Part shown: one piece after another, positions 40,466 to 48,067 of the stretch | Numbering within the stretch: position 1 is the first letter of the stretch | How the letters are laid out: each line of letters starts with the position of its first letter | Assembly: GCA_043720395.1 (NCBI GenBank) | Contig: JAYSSR010000096.1 | Span: forward strand, 93,615 to 157,614 | Reading direction: 5' to 3' | Length of the DNA stretch: 64,000 nt | Source of the DNA: JANOYY01 sp043720395 | Lineage (GTDB): Bacteria > Actinomycetota > Acidimicrobiia > Acidimicrobiales > JANYDT01 | Notes under the pieces: generated by a model | Database searches by the model: none | What the model was told of the DNA's origin: nothing | Seen by the model: the letters and a program-made list of their open reading frames with translations, nothing else | Program-made: the position numbers and the translations under genes

Positions 40466-41398
40466 TTACCTTGCCAGGCCGTCCAGGAACGTGTTGACGG
40501 CGCCGAGGAAGCCGAGCGTGTTACCGGAGTGGACGTTGTGCCCGCAGTTCGGGATTGTCACGAGCGAACCCTGCGGAAGTGCCGCGACGAAACGGTCAGC
40601 GGCATCGGCCGCGAACACGCTCGACTCTTCACCGCGCACCACGAGAACCGGCAGATCGAGCGTCTCCATCTCGCCGAGTGTGAGCGGAGCCTGCGTGGTG
40701 GGGGAGCGTCGATGATCGACCTTGCTCACGTACTTCCCGTCGGCGCGGCGGAGCATGTTGTACTTGACCGTGCGTTCGATGTGGGCACGCGTCCGGAACT
40801 TGTCGTAGCGCTGCACGTTCTCCACGAACACGTCGAGGTCCTCGAACTCCACGTTGTGCACGACGAAATCCATGATCGCCTTCGTGCCTTCGGGAGAAAG
40901 CTCCGGACCAACGTCGACGATGATAAGCGCGCGTGCTATCTCGGGTAGGTGCAGCGCGAGTGAGAGGGTGACGCGTCCGCCCATCGAGTGACCGAACACG
41001 ATTGGCCGATCGATGCCGCGGTCTGCGATGAACGCAGCGGCGTCGCCCACCATGGCGTCGACGGAGTAGTCGACCTCTCGGCTCCACTCGGAGTCGCCGT
41101 GGCCGCGCTGGTCCAGCGCGTGCACGTGGTAGCGGTCCGCGAGGTGCAGGCTCACGAGGTCCCAGGAATGGCTGGACTGGTTGCCACCGTGGAGCAGCAG
41201 GATCGGCGGTGCGGCCGGGTCCCCCCATTCGGAGAAGTGGAAGCGCTGCCCACGCACGACTGTGTGGCGCGACGCGTAGCGGACGTGTGGGGAGTGCGGG
41301 ATGCCGAGTTCGGTTGCGCTCGTGAGGAGGCTCGCGAATTCCGCGGTGACGGTCATGTCCGTCGGGGTCGTGCCCGTGGCGAACTCGTTCATGAACAT
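40466..41398 (-). CDS. Alpha/beta hydrolase
   Basis: This 310-residue alpha/beta hydrolase has ILLLHGGNQSSHSWD, the nucleophile motif VFGHSMGGRVTL, an acid region VVRGEESSVFA and the histidine in IPNCGHNVHSGN. CAGGAG lies about nine bases before the ATG at 41398; an ATG at 41392 is the alternative. It is divergent from the carboxyltransferase gene, and a GTCGAAA-N6-TTTCGAC palindrome lies between them. The substrate is unknown. Confidence 0.87.
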   Translation of the reverse strand: MFMNEFATGTTPTDMTVTAEFASLLTSATELGIPHSPHVRYASRHTVVRGQRFHFSEWGDPAAPPILLLHGGNQSSHSWDLVSLHLADRYHVHALDQRGHGDSEWSREVDYSVDAMVGDAAAFIADRGIDRPIVFGHSMGGRVTLSLALHLPEIARALIIVDVGPELSPEGTKAIMDFVVHNVEFEDLDVFVENVQRYDKFRTRAHIERTVKYNMLRRADGKYVSKVDHRRSPTTQAPLTLGEMETLDLPVLVVRGEESSVFAADAADRFVAALPQGSLVTIPNCGHNVHSGNTLGFLGAVNTFLDGLAR

Positions 41399-41473
41399 CG
41401 TTGAAAGCTCCTGATCCCTGCGGCCGGGTTGGCGTCGCTCGTGCGGTAGTGGTGGGTCAGCGTACCGTCGAGC

Positions 41474-41493
41474 GTCGAAAATGGCGTTTCGAC
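41474..41493. promoter_or_regulatory. Inverted repeat between divergent genes
   Basis: GTCGAAA-ATGGCG-TTTCGAC has perfect 7-bp arms and the same 6-bp spacing as the TTGAC-type operators but different half-sites. It lies 76 bp upstream of the hydrolase and 63 bp upstream of the carboxyltransferase start. A separate repressor may bind here. Confidence 0.5.
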
Positions 41494-41555
41494 CCTCGCG
41501 TCCGTCACCCGCCGGGGCAGACTGCCGAGGTGAACAGAACGCCGAGGAGTTGGCC

Positions 41556-43058
41556 GTGACGTCGAAGGACCCCGAGGCCGAACGAGCGGTCAACGTTGAG
41601 CAATGGTCACCCTGGCTTGACCGATTGGCCGAGGAACGCCAGCGGTCCCAGGAGATGGGCGGTCCTGAACGTCTCGCGAGTCACCACGCGAAGGGCAAGC
41701 TCGACGTTCGCCAGCGCGTCGACGCACTCGTGGATCACGGCTCGTTTCGGGAGATCGGCAGCCTCGTCGGCAACAAGGAGGGTCTTGGCGCCGATGGGTT
41801 CGTGTGCGGCGTCGGAAGGATCGATGGACGCCCCGTGATGGTGGGTGCCGAGGACTTCACGATCAAGGCGGGCACGGTCGGTGTCGGCGGTGCGTACAAG
41901 CGTCATCGGACGGCGGAACTTGCGGTGCAGGAGGGCATGCCATTGGTGTGGATGAAGGACGGTGCCGGTGCGCGGATGGGCGTTCGCACTTCCACGCCCG
42001 CCCGAACGCCGAACGACCTCGAAGCGATGGCCGATGCTAAGGGGCAGGTGCCGGTCGTGTGCCTCGTGCTCGGAGTGTCGGCGGGTCATGGCGCGCTGGC
42101 CGCGCCGATGGCCGACTTCGTCGTGATAACGAAACAGGCCGCGCTGTTCACGGGCGGACCGGCACTCGTGAAAGCGGCGACCGGTGAGGATGTGACGGCC
42201 GAGGAGCTCGGTGGTTGGCGGGTGTGCGTGGAGGAGGCGGGCACGGTGCACAACGTTGTTGAAAGCGACGCGGCCGCGATTGCCATGGCCCGTGACTACC
42301 TGTCCTACTTCCCGTCGAACGTGCATGAGGTGGCACCTCGGCGGTCGGGGGCGGACACCGGCGAACGCCTTGTGGCGGAACTGCTCGGGATCATTCCGCC
42401 GAACCCACGTCGGCCGTACGACGTGCGTTCGGTGATCACGTCGATCGTTGATGGGGGGCGGTTCTTCGAGGTGCAGCCGCTCTACGGCCGGGCAATCTGC
42501 GTCGGGTGGGCGCATCTGGGCGGACGAGCTGTCGGCTTCGTGGCGAACAATCCCGCTCGCAAGGCAGGCGCACTCGACGCCGCCGCTGCGATCAAGGCGA
42601 CGGACTTCATAGGGATCGCCGACACGTTCGGGCACCCGGTCATCTTCCTGCTGGACAATCCCGGGGTGATGGCGGGCCCGAAAGCCGAGCGTGAGGGCGT
42701 CCTCAAGTGGGGCGGGCGGATGTATCTCGCCGGGCGACGTCTTCGAACGCCGAAGATAAGCGTGCTTATGAGAAAGGGATTTGGCTTCGGTCTTGTCACG
42801 ATGGCCCATATGCCCCACGATCGCCAGACCCTCGTACTTGCGCTGCCGAGCGCCAACATTGCGACGATGCCGGCGCAGAGCGGCGGCCTCACGGCGAACG
42901 TCGACGAAGCGACCCGTGGCAAGATCGAGCAGGCGCAGCGCGGCGGTCCGTACGGCCTCGCCGACCGCCTCGGCGTCGACGACGTGGTCCACCCCAGCGA
43001 CCTTCGCAACGCACTCCTCGGCGGGCTGATGATGACGGAACACCGTCGCCGGACGTGA
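41556..43058 (+). CDS. Acyl-CoA carboxylase carboxyltransferase (beta) subunit
   Basis: This 500-residue crotonase-superfamily carboxyltransferase has LASHHAKGKLDVRQRV, an N-half oxyanion region around KAGTVGVGGAYKRHR, and a C-half with LLDNPGVMAGPKAE. It would transfer CO2 from carboxybiotin to an acyl-CoA such as propionyl-, methylcrotonyl- or geranyl-CoA. No biotin carboxylase gene is in the window. The GTG at 41556 is favoured by GAGGAG about 8 bp upstream. The carboxylated substrate is not deducible. Confidence 0.88.
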   Translation: MTSKDPEAERAVNVEQWSPWLDRLAEERQRSQEMGGPERLASHHAKGKLDVRQRVDALVDHGSFREIGSLVGNKEGLGADGFVCGVGRIDGRPVMVGAEDFTIKAGTVGVGGAYKRHRTAELAVQEGMPLVWMKDGAGARMGVRTSTPARTPNDLEAMADAKGQVPVVCLVLGVSAGHGALAAPMADFVVITKQAALFTGGPALVKAATGEDVTAEELGGWRVCVEEAGTVHNVVESDAAAIAMARDYLSYFPSNVHEVAPRRSGADTGERLVAELLGIIPPNPRRPYDVRSVITSIVDGGRFFEVQPLYGRAICVGWAHLGGRAVGFVANNPARKAGALDAAAAIKATDFIGIADTFGHPVIFLLDNPGVMAGPKAEREGVLKWGGRMYLAGRRLRTPKISVLMRKGFGFGLVTMAHMPHDRQTLVLALPSANIATMPAQSGGLTANVDEATRGKIEQAQRGGPYGLADRLGVDDVVHPSDLRNALLGGLMMTEHRRRT

Positions 43059-43086
43059 CACGGTCGCACGGCGCGCCGTTCCCTTG

Positions 43087-43139
43087 GCGATGTTTGGTCG
43101 GAATTGCCCGCTCGGCGGGGTGGATTGACCAAACATCGC
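43087..43139. repeat. Palindromic element with 13-bp perfect outer stem
   Basis: GCGATGTTTGGTC (43087-43099) and GACCAAACATCGC (43127-43139) are perfect arms around CCCGCTCGGCGGGGTGGATT. The inner part resembles that of the element at 9452-9500, although the outer stem sequence differs. It follows the carboxyltransferase stop. Confidence 0.8.
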
Positions 43140-43198
43140 GGCGGCCTGTCGGTCGGTGCCGAAGGTGGTTCGCAGGTGGCCTCGCGGTACGCTCCGAC

Positions 43199-43217
43199 CA
43201 GGTCTGAACAGGTCTGA
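43199..43217. promoter_or_regulatory. Two 9-bp direct repeats upstream of thiolase-like gene
   Basis: CAGGTCTGA occurs twice with a 10-bp period (43199-43207 and 43209-43217), about one helical turn apart, 28 bp before the ATG at 43246. It may be an activator site or chance. Confidence 0.35.
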
Positions 43218-43245
43218 CGAACGTCCAGCGAACCGGGAGAACCAG

Positions 43246-44406
43246 ATGGGTGCAACAGCGTTGAGCGGTGCCGCAGTGGTCGGCATCGGACGGACACCGT
43301 TCGTACGCAAGTCCGGGCGCACGACGCTCGCGATGGCGGCCGAAGCGTCACGAGCAGCTCTCGCGGATGCAGGCCTCACGTCGAAGGACGTCGACGGATT
43401 CACCTGCTTCACGACCGGCGACTCCGCCGGGCCGATGGAGGTCGCGCATGCGATCGGCATCGACGATCTCGGCTGGAGTGCAGGTGTACTCGGTGGCGGC
43501 AACATTGTGGCAACCGTGGTTGCCGGCGCGGCTGCGGCGATCGTGACCGGCCAAGCCGAGGTCGTTGTCGTCTACCGGGTGCTCGGCTCCAACACGAGGT
43601 ACGGGCACACGACCGGCCCGATCCTCGCGTCGGGCGGCGGCGGTGCGGGCGAGTTCGCGGCACCCCACGGATACATGGTGCCACCGCAGTGGTTCGCCAT
43701 GTGGTGCCGTCGCCATCAAGCCATGTACGGCTCGACCGCCGAAGACCTCGGGGCGATTGCCGTGCAGCAACGTCTGCACGCGTCGAGAAACGAGCATGCG
43801 ATCGCGAAGACGCCGATCACGATCGATGACTACATGGCCGGACGTTGGGTCAACGAGCCGTTCCGCGTGTTCGACTGCTGCTACGAAGTCGACGGCGCGG
43901 TCGCCTTGGTCCTCACGTCCGCGGAGCGCGCGGCGGACCTGCCGCACAAGCCCATCTATCCTTTGGCAGCTGCGGATTCGAGCGGTTTCGGCGGCAACGT
44001 CGACCAGTGGGACGACATGTCCTGCATGTACTCGCGAGACGCTGCGCCCCGCCTGTGGAAGCGCGTCGGACTCGGGCCGAAGGACATGGATATCGCACTC
44101 ATGTACGACTGCTTCACCTACACCGTGATGGCCACGTTCGAGGACTTCGGGTTCTGCGAAAAGGGCGAGGTCGGCGACTACTTCCGTGAGGGACGCGCGA
44201 CGTACGGCGGCGATGTGGTTGTGAACCCCCATGGGGGACTTTTGTCGGAGGGCTATCTCCACGGTTTGAACCATCACTACGAGGCGGTCCTGCAGTTGCG
44301 TGGCGACGCTGGGGTGCGTCAGGTCCCGGGCGCCGAGACGGCGTTGGTCACGGCCGGCGCGGGTCCATTCGGTGGGGCGCTCGTGTATGCCACGGACCCG
44401 TCGTGA
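43246..44406 (+). CDS. Thiolase-like (SCP2/Ltp2-type) aldolase subunit
   Basis: This 386-residue thiolase-fold protein has VVGIGRTPFVRKSG, VDGFTCFTTGDS, ALMYDCFTYTVMATFEDFGF and NPHGGLLSEGYLHG. The position of the reactive cysteine region reads TCFTTGD, not the NSxCGSS of true thiolases, so Ltp2-type retro-aldol chemistry with the next gene's DUF35 protein is likely. The ATG at 43246 is chosen for its GGGAG site. This is the second such pair in the window. Confidence 0.85.
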   Translation: MGATALSGAAVVGIGRTPFVRKSGRTTLAMAAEASRAALADAGLTSKDVDGFTCFTTGDSAGPMEVAHAIGIDDLGWSAGVLGGGNIVATVVAGAAAAIVTGQAEVVVVYRVLGSNTRYGHTTGPILASGGGGAGEFAAPHGYMVPPQWFAMWCRRHQAMYGSTAEDLGAIAVQQRLHASRNEHAIAKTPITIDDYMAGRWVNEPFRVFDCCYEVDGAVALVLTSAERAADLPHKPIYPLAAADSSGFGGNVDQWDDMSCMYSRDAAPRLWKRVGLGPKDMDIALMYDCFTYTVMATFEDFGFCEKGEVGDYFREGRATYGGDVVVNPHGGLLSEGYLHGLNHHYEAVLQLRGDAGVRQVPGAETALVTAGAGPFGGALVYATDPS

Positions 44407-44822
44407 CCGCCCTCTTCGACGTTGCGCCGCAGCCTGCACCCAACGTCGATTCGGAGGGCTTCTGGGCGGCAACGTCGCAAGGTCGGCTTGCGTTGTGCCG
44501 CTGCACCGATTGTCGCGTGTGGTTGCAGCCGCCGCTGGAGCGGTGTAGTTCATGCGCGGGTTCAACAGCGTTCGAGGACGTTGCAGGTACCGGCGAGGTG
44601 TACAGCTTCATCGTGGTCCGCCAGCCGTCGGTGCCCGGCTACCTGACCGATCTGCCCTATGTCGTTGCGCTCGTGGAACTGGACGAGCAACGCGGCTTGC
44701 GATTGCCGTCGCGACTCGTCGAAACGCCGGTCGAGTCGGTGCGCGTCGGGATGCGCGTGCGAGCCGAGCTGGTCCCGCACCCCGGCGGCGATTTCACCGT
44801 GGCGGTCTTCCGGGCTGTTTGA
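44403..44822 (+). CDS. DUF35 OB-fold / zinc-ribbon partner protein
   Basis: This 139-residue protein has a zinc ribbon made of CTDC and CSSC followed by an OB fold (GTGEVYSFIVVRQPS to FTVAVFRAV). It starts at the GTG at 44403, overlapping the thiolase-like stop (GTGA). Such DUF35 proteins form the substrate-binding partner of Ltp2-type aldolases. Compared with the protein at 9405 it has no extra C-terminal tail. Confidence 0.88.
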   Translation: MTALFDVAPQPAPNVDSEGFWAATSQGRLALCRCTDCRVWLQPPLERCSSCAGSTAFEDVAGTGEVYSFIVVRQPSVPGYLTDLPYVVALVELDEQRGLRLPSRLVETPVESVRVGMRVRAELVPHPGGDFTVAVFRAV

Positions 44823-44866
44823 GCAGCCCCTCGCTGACGGGTCCAGCGATAACTCGCCGGACGAGA

Positions 44867-44931
44867 GCGGCTACAGCGCCACATTGACGCTACAGCGTGA
44901 CTCTGTACGGCCACCGTGGCGCTGTAGCCGC
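44867..44931. repeat. Family B palindrome, copy B3
   Basis: GCGGCTACAGCGCCAC and GTGGCGCTGTAGCCGC are perfect 16-bp arms, with ACGCTACAGCGTGACTCTGT inside forming a second weaker stem. It lies between the convergent DUF35 and acyltransferase genes. Confidence 0.9.
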
Positions 44932-44952
44932 AGTCGTCGGACGGCTCACGTT

Positions 44953-45933
44953 TCAGCTCGCGAATACGACACCGGCCTTGGCGAGGCGTGCCTGTGCAGC
45001 GTCGAAGCAGACAGCAGCGTCGGTGTTACGTCGCAACGTTGGGCAGTGGATCGAGGTGCTCGATCTCGCAGCGATCGCGTCGTTGGCTGGCTTCGCGAAG
45101 ATGGGGTGCGGCGTGACTTCGAGGATGACGCTCGTGTCGCGTGCGAGCAGCTCGTCGAGCAGCTGCGTGCCGTGGACCGGTTCGATGAGATTGCGCGCCC
45201 AGTACACAGCGTCGAGGTCTTCGCCGGCAACTTCTGCGCCCCTGACCGCCGAGTAGAACGGGACGGTTCCGTTGCCTGGACGGAGGTCGCTCAGCCGTTC
45301 CCGCAGTGGCGCATCAAGTGGTTCGAGCAGCGGACAGTGCGCGGGGTAATCGACGCGTACCCGCGCCGCGAAGACGCCGAGTTTGTCGGCCCGCCCGAGC
45401 AGTTCCGCGAGTGCAGGCTCGGTGCCGGAGAAGGTGACCGTGCCCGGTCCGTTGTAACCGGCGACCCATGCCTGATCTTCGAGTCCCTCCAGCGTGGAAG
45501 TGATCTGATCGAGGGCGACGTTGAGCACGACCGTCCCGCCCTCGGGGCGATGCGACTCAAGCAGTTCGCTGCGCGCAAGCACCACGTCGAACGCGTCGGG
45601 CAGCGTCAGCGCACCGCATACGTAGGCGGCGGCGATCTCGCCGAGGCTCGTTCCAGCAACAGAGTCGCACCGGACTCCACGCTCACGCCATAAAGCGGCG
45701 AGTGCGATCTCGATGGAGAACAACATGACCTGGAGTCCGAGGACGTGCTCGAGACGGTCGGCGTCGGACGTCTCGATCGCTGTCCGGACGCTCCAGTGGA
45801 GCTGGTCGCCGGCGGCGGAGTCACACGCGTCGATTGTCGAGGCGAACGCTGCCGACGTGTGGAGCAGGTCGCGCCCCATGCCGGGCCACTGCGATCCCTG
45901 CCCGGGGAAGAGAAAGGCAACTGTCGGCGTCAT
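44953..45933 (-). CDS. Stand-alone acyltransferase (FabD / PKS-AT type)
   Basis: This 326-residue acyltransferase begins with FLFPGQGSQWPGMGRDLL. The nucleophile Ser96 is in GTSLGE, where the usual motif is GHSxGE. Arg121 matches the residue that binds malonyl carboxylate and His199 in DYPAHCPLL completes the dyad. It would load an acyl group onto a carrier protein, yet no ketosynthase or carrier gene is near. The Thr in place of His before the serine may change substrate choice. It may serve in trans for a remote synthase. Confidence 0.85.
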   Translation of the reverse strand: MTPTVAFLFPGQGSQWPGMGRDLLHTSAAFASTIDACDSAAGDQLHWSVRTAIETSDADRLEHVLGLQVMLFSIEIALAALWRERGVRCDSVAGTSLGEIAAAYVCGALTLPDAFDVVLARSELLESHRPEGGTVVLNVALDQITSTLEGLEDQAWVAGYNGPGTVTFSGTEPALAELLGRADKLGVFAARVRVDYPAHCPLLEPLDAPLRERLSDLRPGNGTVPFYSAVRGAEVAGEDLDAVYWARNLIEPVHGTQLLDELLARDTSVILEVTPHPIFAKPANDAIAARSSTSIHCPTLRRNTDAAVCFDAAQARLAKAGVVFAS

Positions 45934-45976
45934 TTTTCAAGTCTGCCCTGCCGAGCCCCGCTCGTATCCTGAAAGT

Positions 45977-46355
45977 GTGAAGACGATCGGCCTGATCGGC
46001 GGGATGTCTTGGGTGTCGACGTCGCACGACTATCGTCACATCAACGAGTCCGTGGCGTCGCAGCTCGGTGGCGACCACTGCGCTCGCATGGTCCTGTGGC
46101 AGGAGGACTTCGACGTGGTCACAGCGATGCAGCGCTCCGGAGACTGGGACGCTGCCGGTCGGCTCCTGTCAAACGGTTCGCTTCCATCGCAGCGTCGCTC
46201 GTGGGCCGCGGTGCCGAATGCATCGTGCTGGCGTGTACGGAGCATGCGATGGTGCTGAGCGGGCCGGTGCTCGACGCGGGCGGTCGGCAAGTGCAATCCT
46301 CGACACTGCGGTTCTGCATGCCGACGCAATCGTCAGCGCAGCGATGCACCGGTAG
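45977..46355 (+). pseudogene. Broken aspartate/glutamate racemase gene
   Basis: The first frame gives VKTIGLIGGMSWVSTSHDYRH and runs to GDWDAAGRLL, the typical start of the racemase family. Near 46165 the similarity moves to the next frame (KRFASIAASLVGRGAECIVL, then ACTEH). Near 46290 it moves again to ILDTAVLHADAIVSAAMHR, ending at a TAG. At about 125 codons it is also roughly half the usual length. Two frameshifts plus a deletion make it non-functional. Its 3' end overlaps the neighbouring SnoaL gene by 23 bp. Confidence 0.85.
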
Positions 46356-46800
46356 GAACCGCTGACGGAAGGTTGACGGTGCCTCGTCGGCGTTGAATCT
46401 TCCAGCCCTCGGCAGTTTTCGTGAGCTGGTCGATGTGGTGGCCGATCATCTGCAGGCGCGCGAACCCGTCGTCGGCCATCACTGCGACCGACCACATCAC
46501 GGTCGAGGTCGCGGTGTCGCCGTTGAGGGTGACACGGGGGCTGCTGACGATATGGAACGATTTCCCGACGTTCGCGGCGAGCTGAGCGACCATGAGGTCC
46601 TTGATCGCGGCCCTGCCCCTAGCGCGTCCGTAAGGTCCGAGGAGAGCTTCACCGTCGTCCGCGAACAGCTCGGCATAGGCATCGAAGTCACCGGAGTCGA
46701 GGTGCTCGCCGTAATCGACGAACAGCTGGTGGATCGCAAGGAGGTCTTCGAGTCGAGTGACCCGCGCCTCCATTGACTCGGTTTCTCGTGGCTCGCTCAC
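46333..46800 (-). CDS. SnoaL-like (NTF2-fold) protein
   Basis: This 155-residue protein has the NTF2-like pattern LEDLLAIHQLFVDYGEHLDS, then ELFADDGEALLG, and ends GWKIQRRRGTVN. Such proteins act as isomerases, hydratases or dehydratases, or bind small ligands; the typical Asp/His pairs of several subtypes are present but not diagnostic. The GTG at 46800 or the ATG at 46773 may be used. A TTGAC-type palindrome at 46816-46833 lies just upstream, linking it to the catabolic genes. Confidence 0.8.
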   Translation of the reverse strand: MSEPRETESMEARVTRLEDLLAIHQLFVDYGEHLDSGDFDAYAELFADDGEALLGPYGRARGRAAIKDLMVAQLAANVGKSFHIVSSPRVTLNGDTATSTVMWSVAVMADDGFARLQMIGHHIDQLTKTAEGWKIQRRRGTVNLPSAVPTGASLR

Positions 46801-46815
46801 GACGGCGATCGTACC

Positions 46816-46833
46816 GTTCACGAAGGTGTCAAC
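46816..46833. promoter_or_regulatory. Palindromic operator, TTGAC-N6-GTCAA motif, site 4
   Basis: On the plus strand GTTCAC-GAAGGT-GTCAAC, which on the gene's strand reads GTTGAC-ACCTTC-GTGAAC. One half-site has one change. It lies 16-43 bp upstream of the SnoaL-like gene start. Confidence 0.55.
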
Positions 46834-46881
46834 GGCATTGAGCATCCGTTCAATCGTGCTCGGTTCTGGAGGCGGCCGACG

Positions 46882-47328
46882 CTACGGTGCGACGAACATC
46901 ACGTAGCCATCGTCGATCGATGCCTCGTCGGGTCGTGGCTTTATGCGCCGCGAGCAGGCGAGCATGGCGTAGTTGTCCGGGTGCACGAGCCAACAGATCG
47001 TGTCGCCGGAGGTCGTTGCGGTCTCGACGAGGTTCCGCAGTATTGCCCAACCGAGTCCGCGCCGGCGGGAGCGATGATCCACGACGATCGAACCGATCCG
47101 AACTGCATGAAACCTCGGATCGGGGTAGGTGACACCCAACGCGACGACACGGGTGTCGTCCTCGACGATCCTGATCGAGAGGTCGTCGCGGTAGCTCCGA
47201 GCGAACTCCACCAGTTCGCCACCGAACACAAACTGTTCGGCCTCACGAACCCACGGGTCGGGATTCGGCGTTGCTTCGATCTCCTTCAGGCGACCGATTT
47301 CCGAGAACGGGAGTCGGATGATTCTCAT
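46882..47328 (-). CDS. GNAT-family acetyltransferase, possible toxin
   Basis: This 148-residue GNAT protein has the acetyl-CoA segment IGSIVVDHRSRRRGLGWAIL. The ATG at 47328 overlaps the stop of the preceding gene by four bases (ATGA). Small GNAT proteins coupled to a small DNA-binding or Phd-like protein are often toxins that acetylate aminoacyl-tRNA. Here the partner looks antitoxin-like but is not a clear family member, so a metabolic acetyltransferase remains possible. Confidence 0.7.
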   Translation of the reverse strand: MRIIRLPFSEIGRLKEIEATPNPDPWVREAEQFVFGGELVEFARSYRDDLSIRIVEDDTRVVALGVTYPDPRFHAVRIGSIVVDHRSRRRGLGWAILRNLVETATTSGDTICWLVHPDNYAMLACSRRIKPRPDEASIDDGYVMFVAP

Positions 47329-47780
47329 GCCGATCGTGCGGTCAACTTCGCCCGAAGTGCCTTGGGGACCGATCGCGGTTCGACGACTGCGGCCAGACGC
47401 GAGGGTGACTCGGAACGTCGGCTACCGATGAATTCGACGAACTCGGCAACTGGTGTCGTTGACTCGGTCCGGACGCTGGCCGCGTATGCCTCGGCGAGCT
47501 GACGGAGGAGCCAGACCCGCTCGGCGAGGTCCCACACCGCAGCGAACCCGAGGTCGCCGAGCGCGACGGCCGACGGGTGTTCGCTGGGCAGCTCGACAAC
47601 GGCATTCGCAAGGAGCAGGGAGTACTTGTGCAGTAGGCGATGATCGGTGTCCCATGTCGCCCTCGGGGCGAGGACCAACTCGGTTTCCCGCTTGGCGTCG
47701 AAGATGTTGACGGGCTGACGAGCGGCCTCGGCCAACACGTCGGGATCGCGCAGCTGAGACGGGGTCACGGTTCGTATCAC
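47325..47780 (-). CDS. Antitoxin-like protein (Phd/YefM-like N-terminus)
   Basis: In this 151-residue protein the N-terminal part (MIRTVTPSQLRDPDVLAEAA, then a QPVNIFDAKR strand and ELVLAPR) follows the layout of Phd/YefM antitoxins, while the rest is helical and unassigned. It starts with a GTG at 47780. A TACAAT -10 box at 47787-47792 leaves about seven bases to that GTG, so the message is probably leaderless. The overlap with the GNAT gene supports a two-gene module. Confidence 0.5.
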   Translation of the reverse strand: MIRTVTPSQLRDPDVLAEAARQPVNIFDAKRETELVLAPRATWDTDHRLLHKYSLLLANAVVELPSEHPSAVALGDLGFAAVWDLAERVWLLRQLAEAYAASVRTESTTPVAEFVEFIGSRRSESPSRLAAVVEPRSVPKALRAKLTARSA

Positions 47781-47786
47781 GACAAC

Positions 47787-47792
47787 ATTGTA
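47787..47792 (-). promoter_or_regulatory. -10 box of a leaderless transcript
   Basis: TACAAT on the minus strand lies seven bases upstream of the GTG at 47780. Transcription from such a box would start at or next to the start codon. The gap up to 48067 contains no gene; it is AT-richer near 47800-47840. Confidence 0.55.
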
Positions 47793-48005
47793 CTCAGATT
47801 TCGGCGCTATTCCAGCGTTATGTTGCCAATATTACACCAGGAGTCCAGACGTGTCCGTTCGAGCGATCAGCCTCGAAATGCCAGGGCGAGGTCATCAGGG
47901 AACGGGCCGAGCGAGCTCGTCGGCGCCGAACGCATCGGGTCGGTCCGTGCGCGGCCTCGGTTGCCGACCTGATCCCGCCCGACCTCAAGTCGGAGTCGGT
48001 CGGCA

Positions 48006-48023
48006 CTTGAAGATACTGTCAAT
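48006..48023. promoter_or_regulatory. Palindromic operator, TTGAC-N6-GTCAA motif, site 5
   Basis: CTTGAA-GATACT-GTCAAT, one change from the consensus in the left half. It lies 45 bp upstream of the APH-like kinase gene. Confidence 0.55.
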
Positions 48024-48067
48024 CGCGGGCCGCCACCTGGGCGGCTGCTTCGAAAGATGGGCACCCG

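Noticed and set aside
41607..43505. Long 632-codon leftward frame opposite the carboxyltransferase gene
   Set aside because: It is antisense to a clear carboxyltransferase, rich in His/Arg, and has no domain; it is a by-product of high GC codon use.
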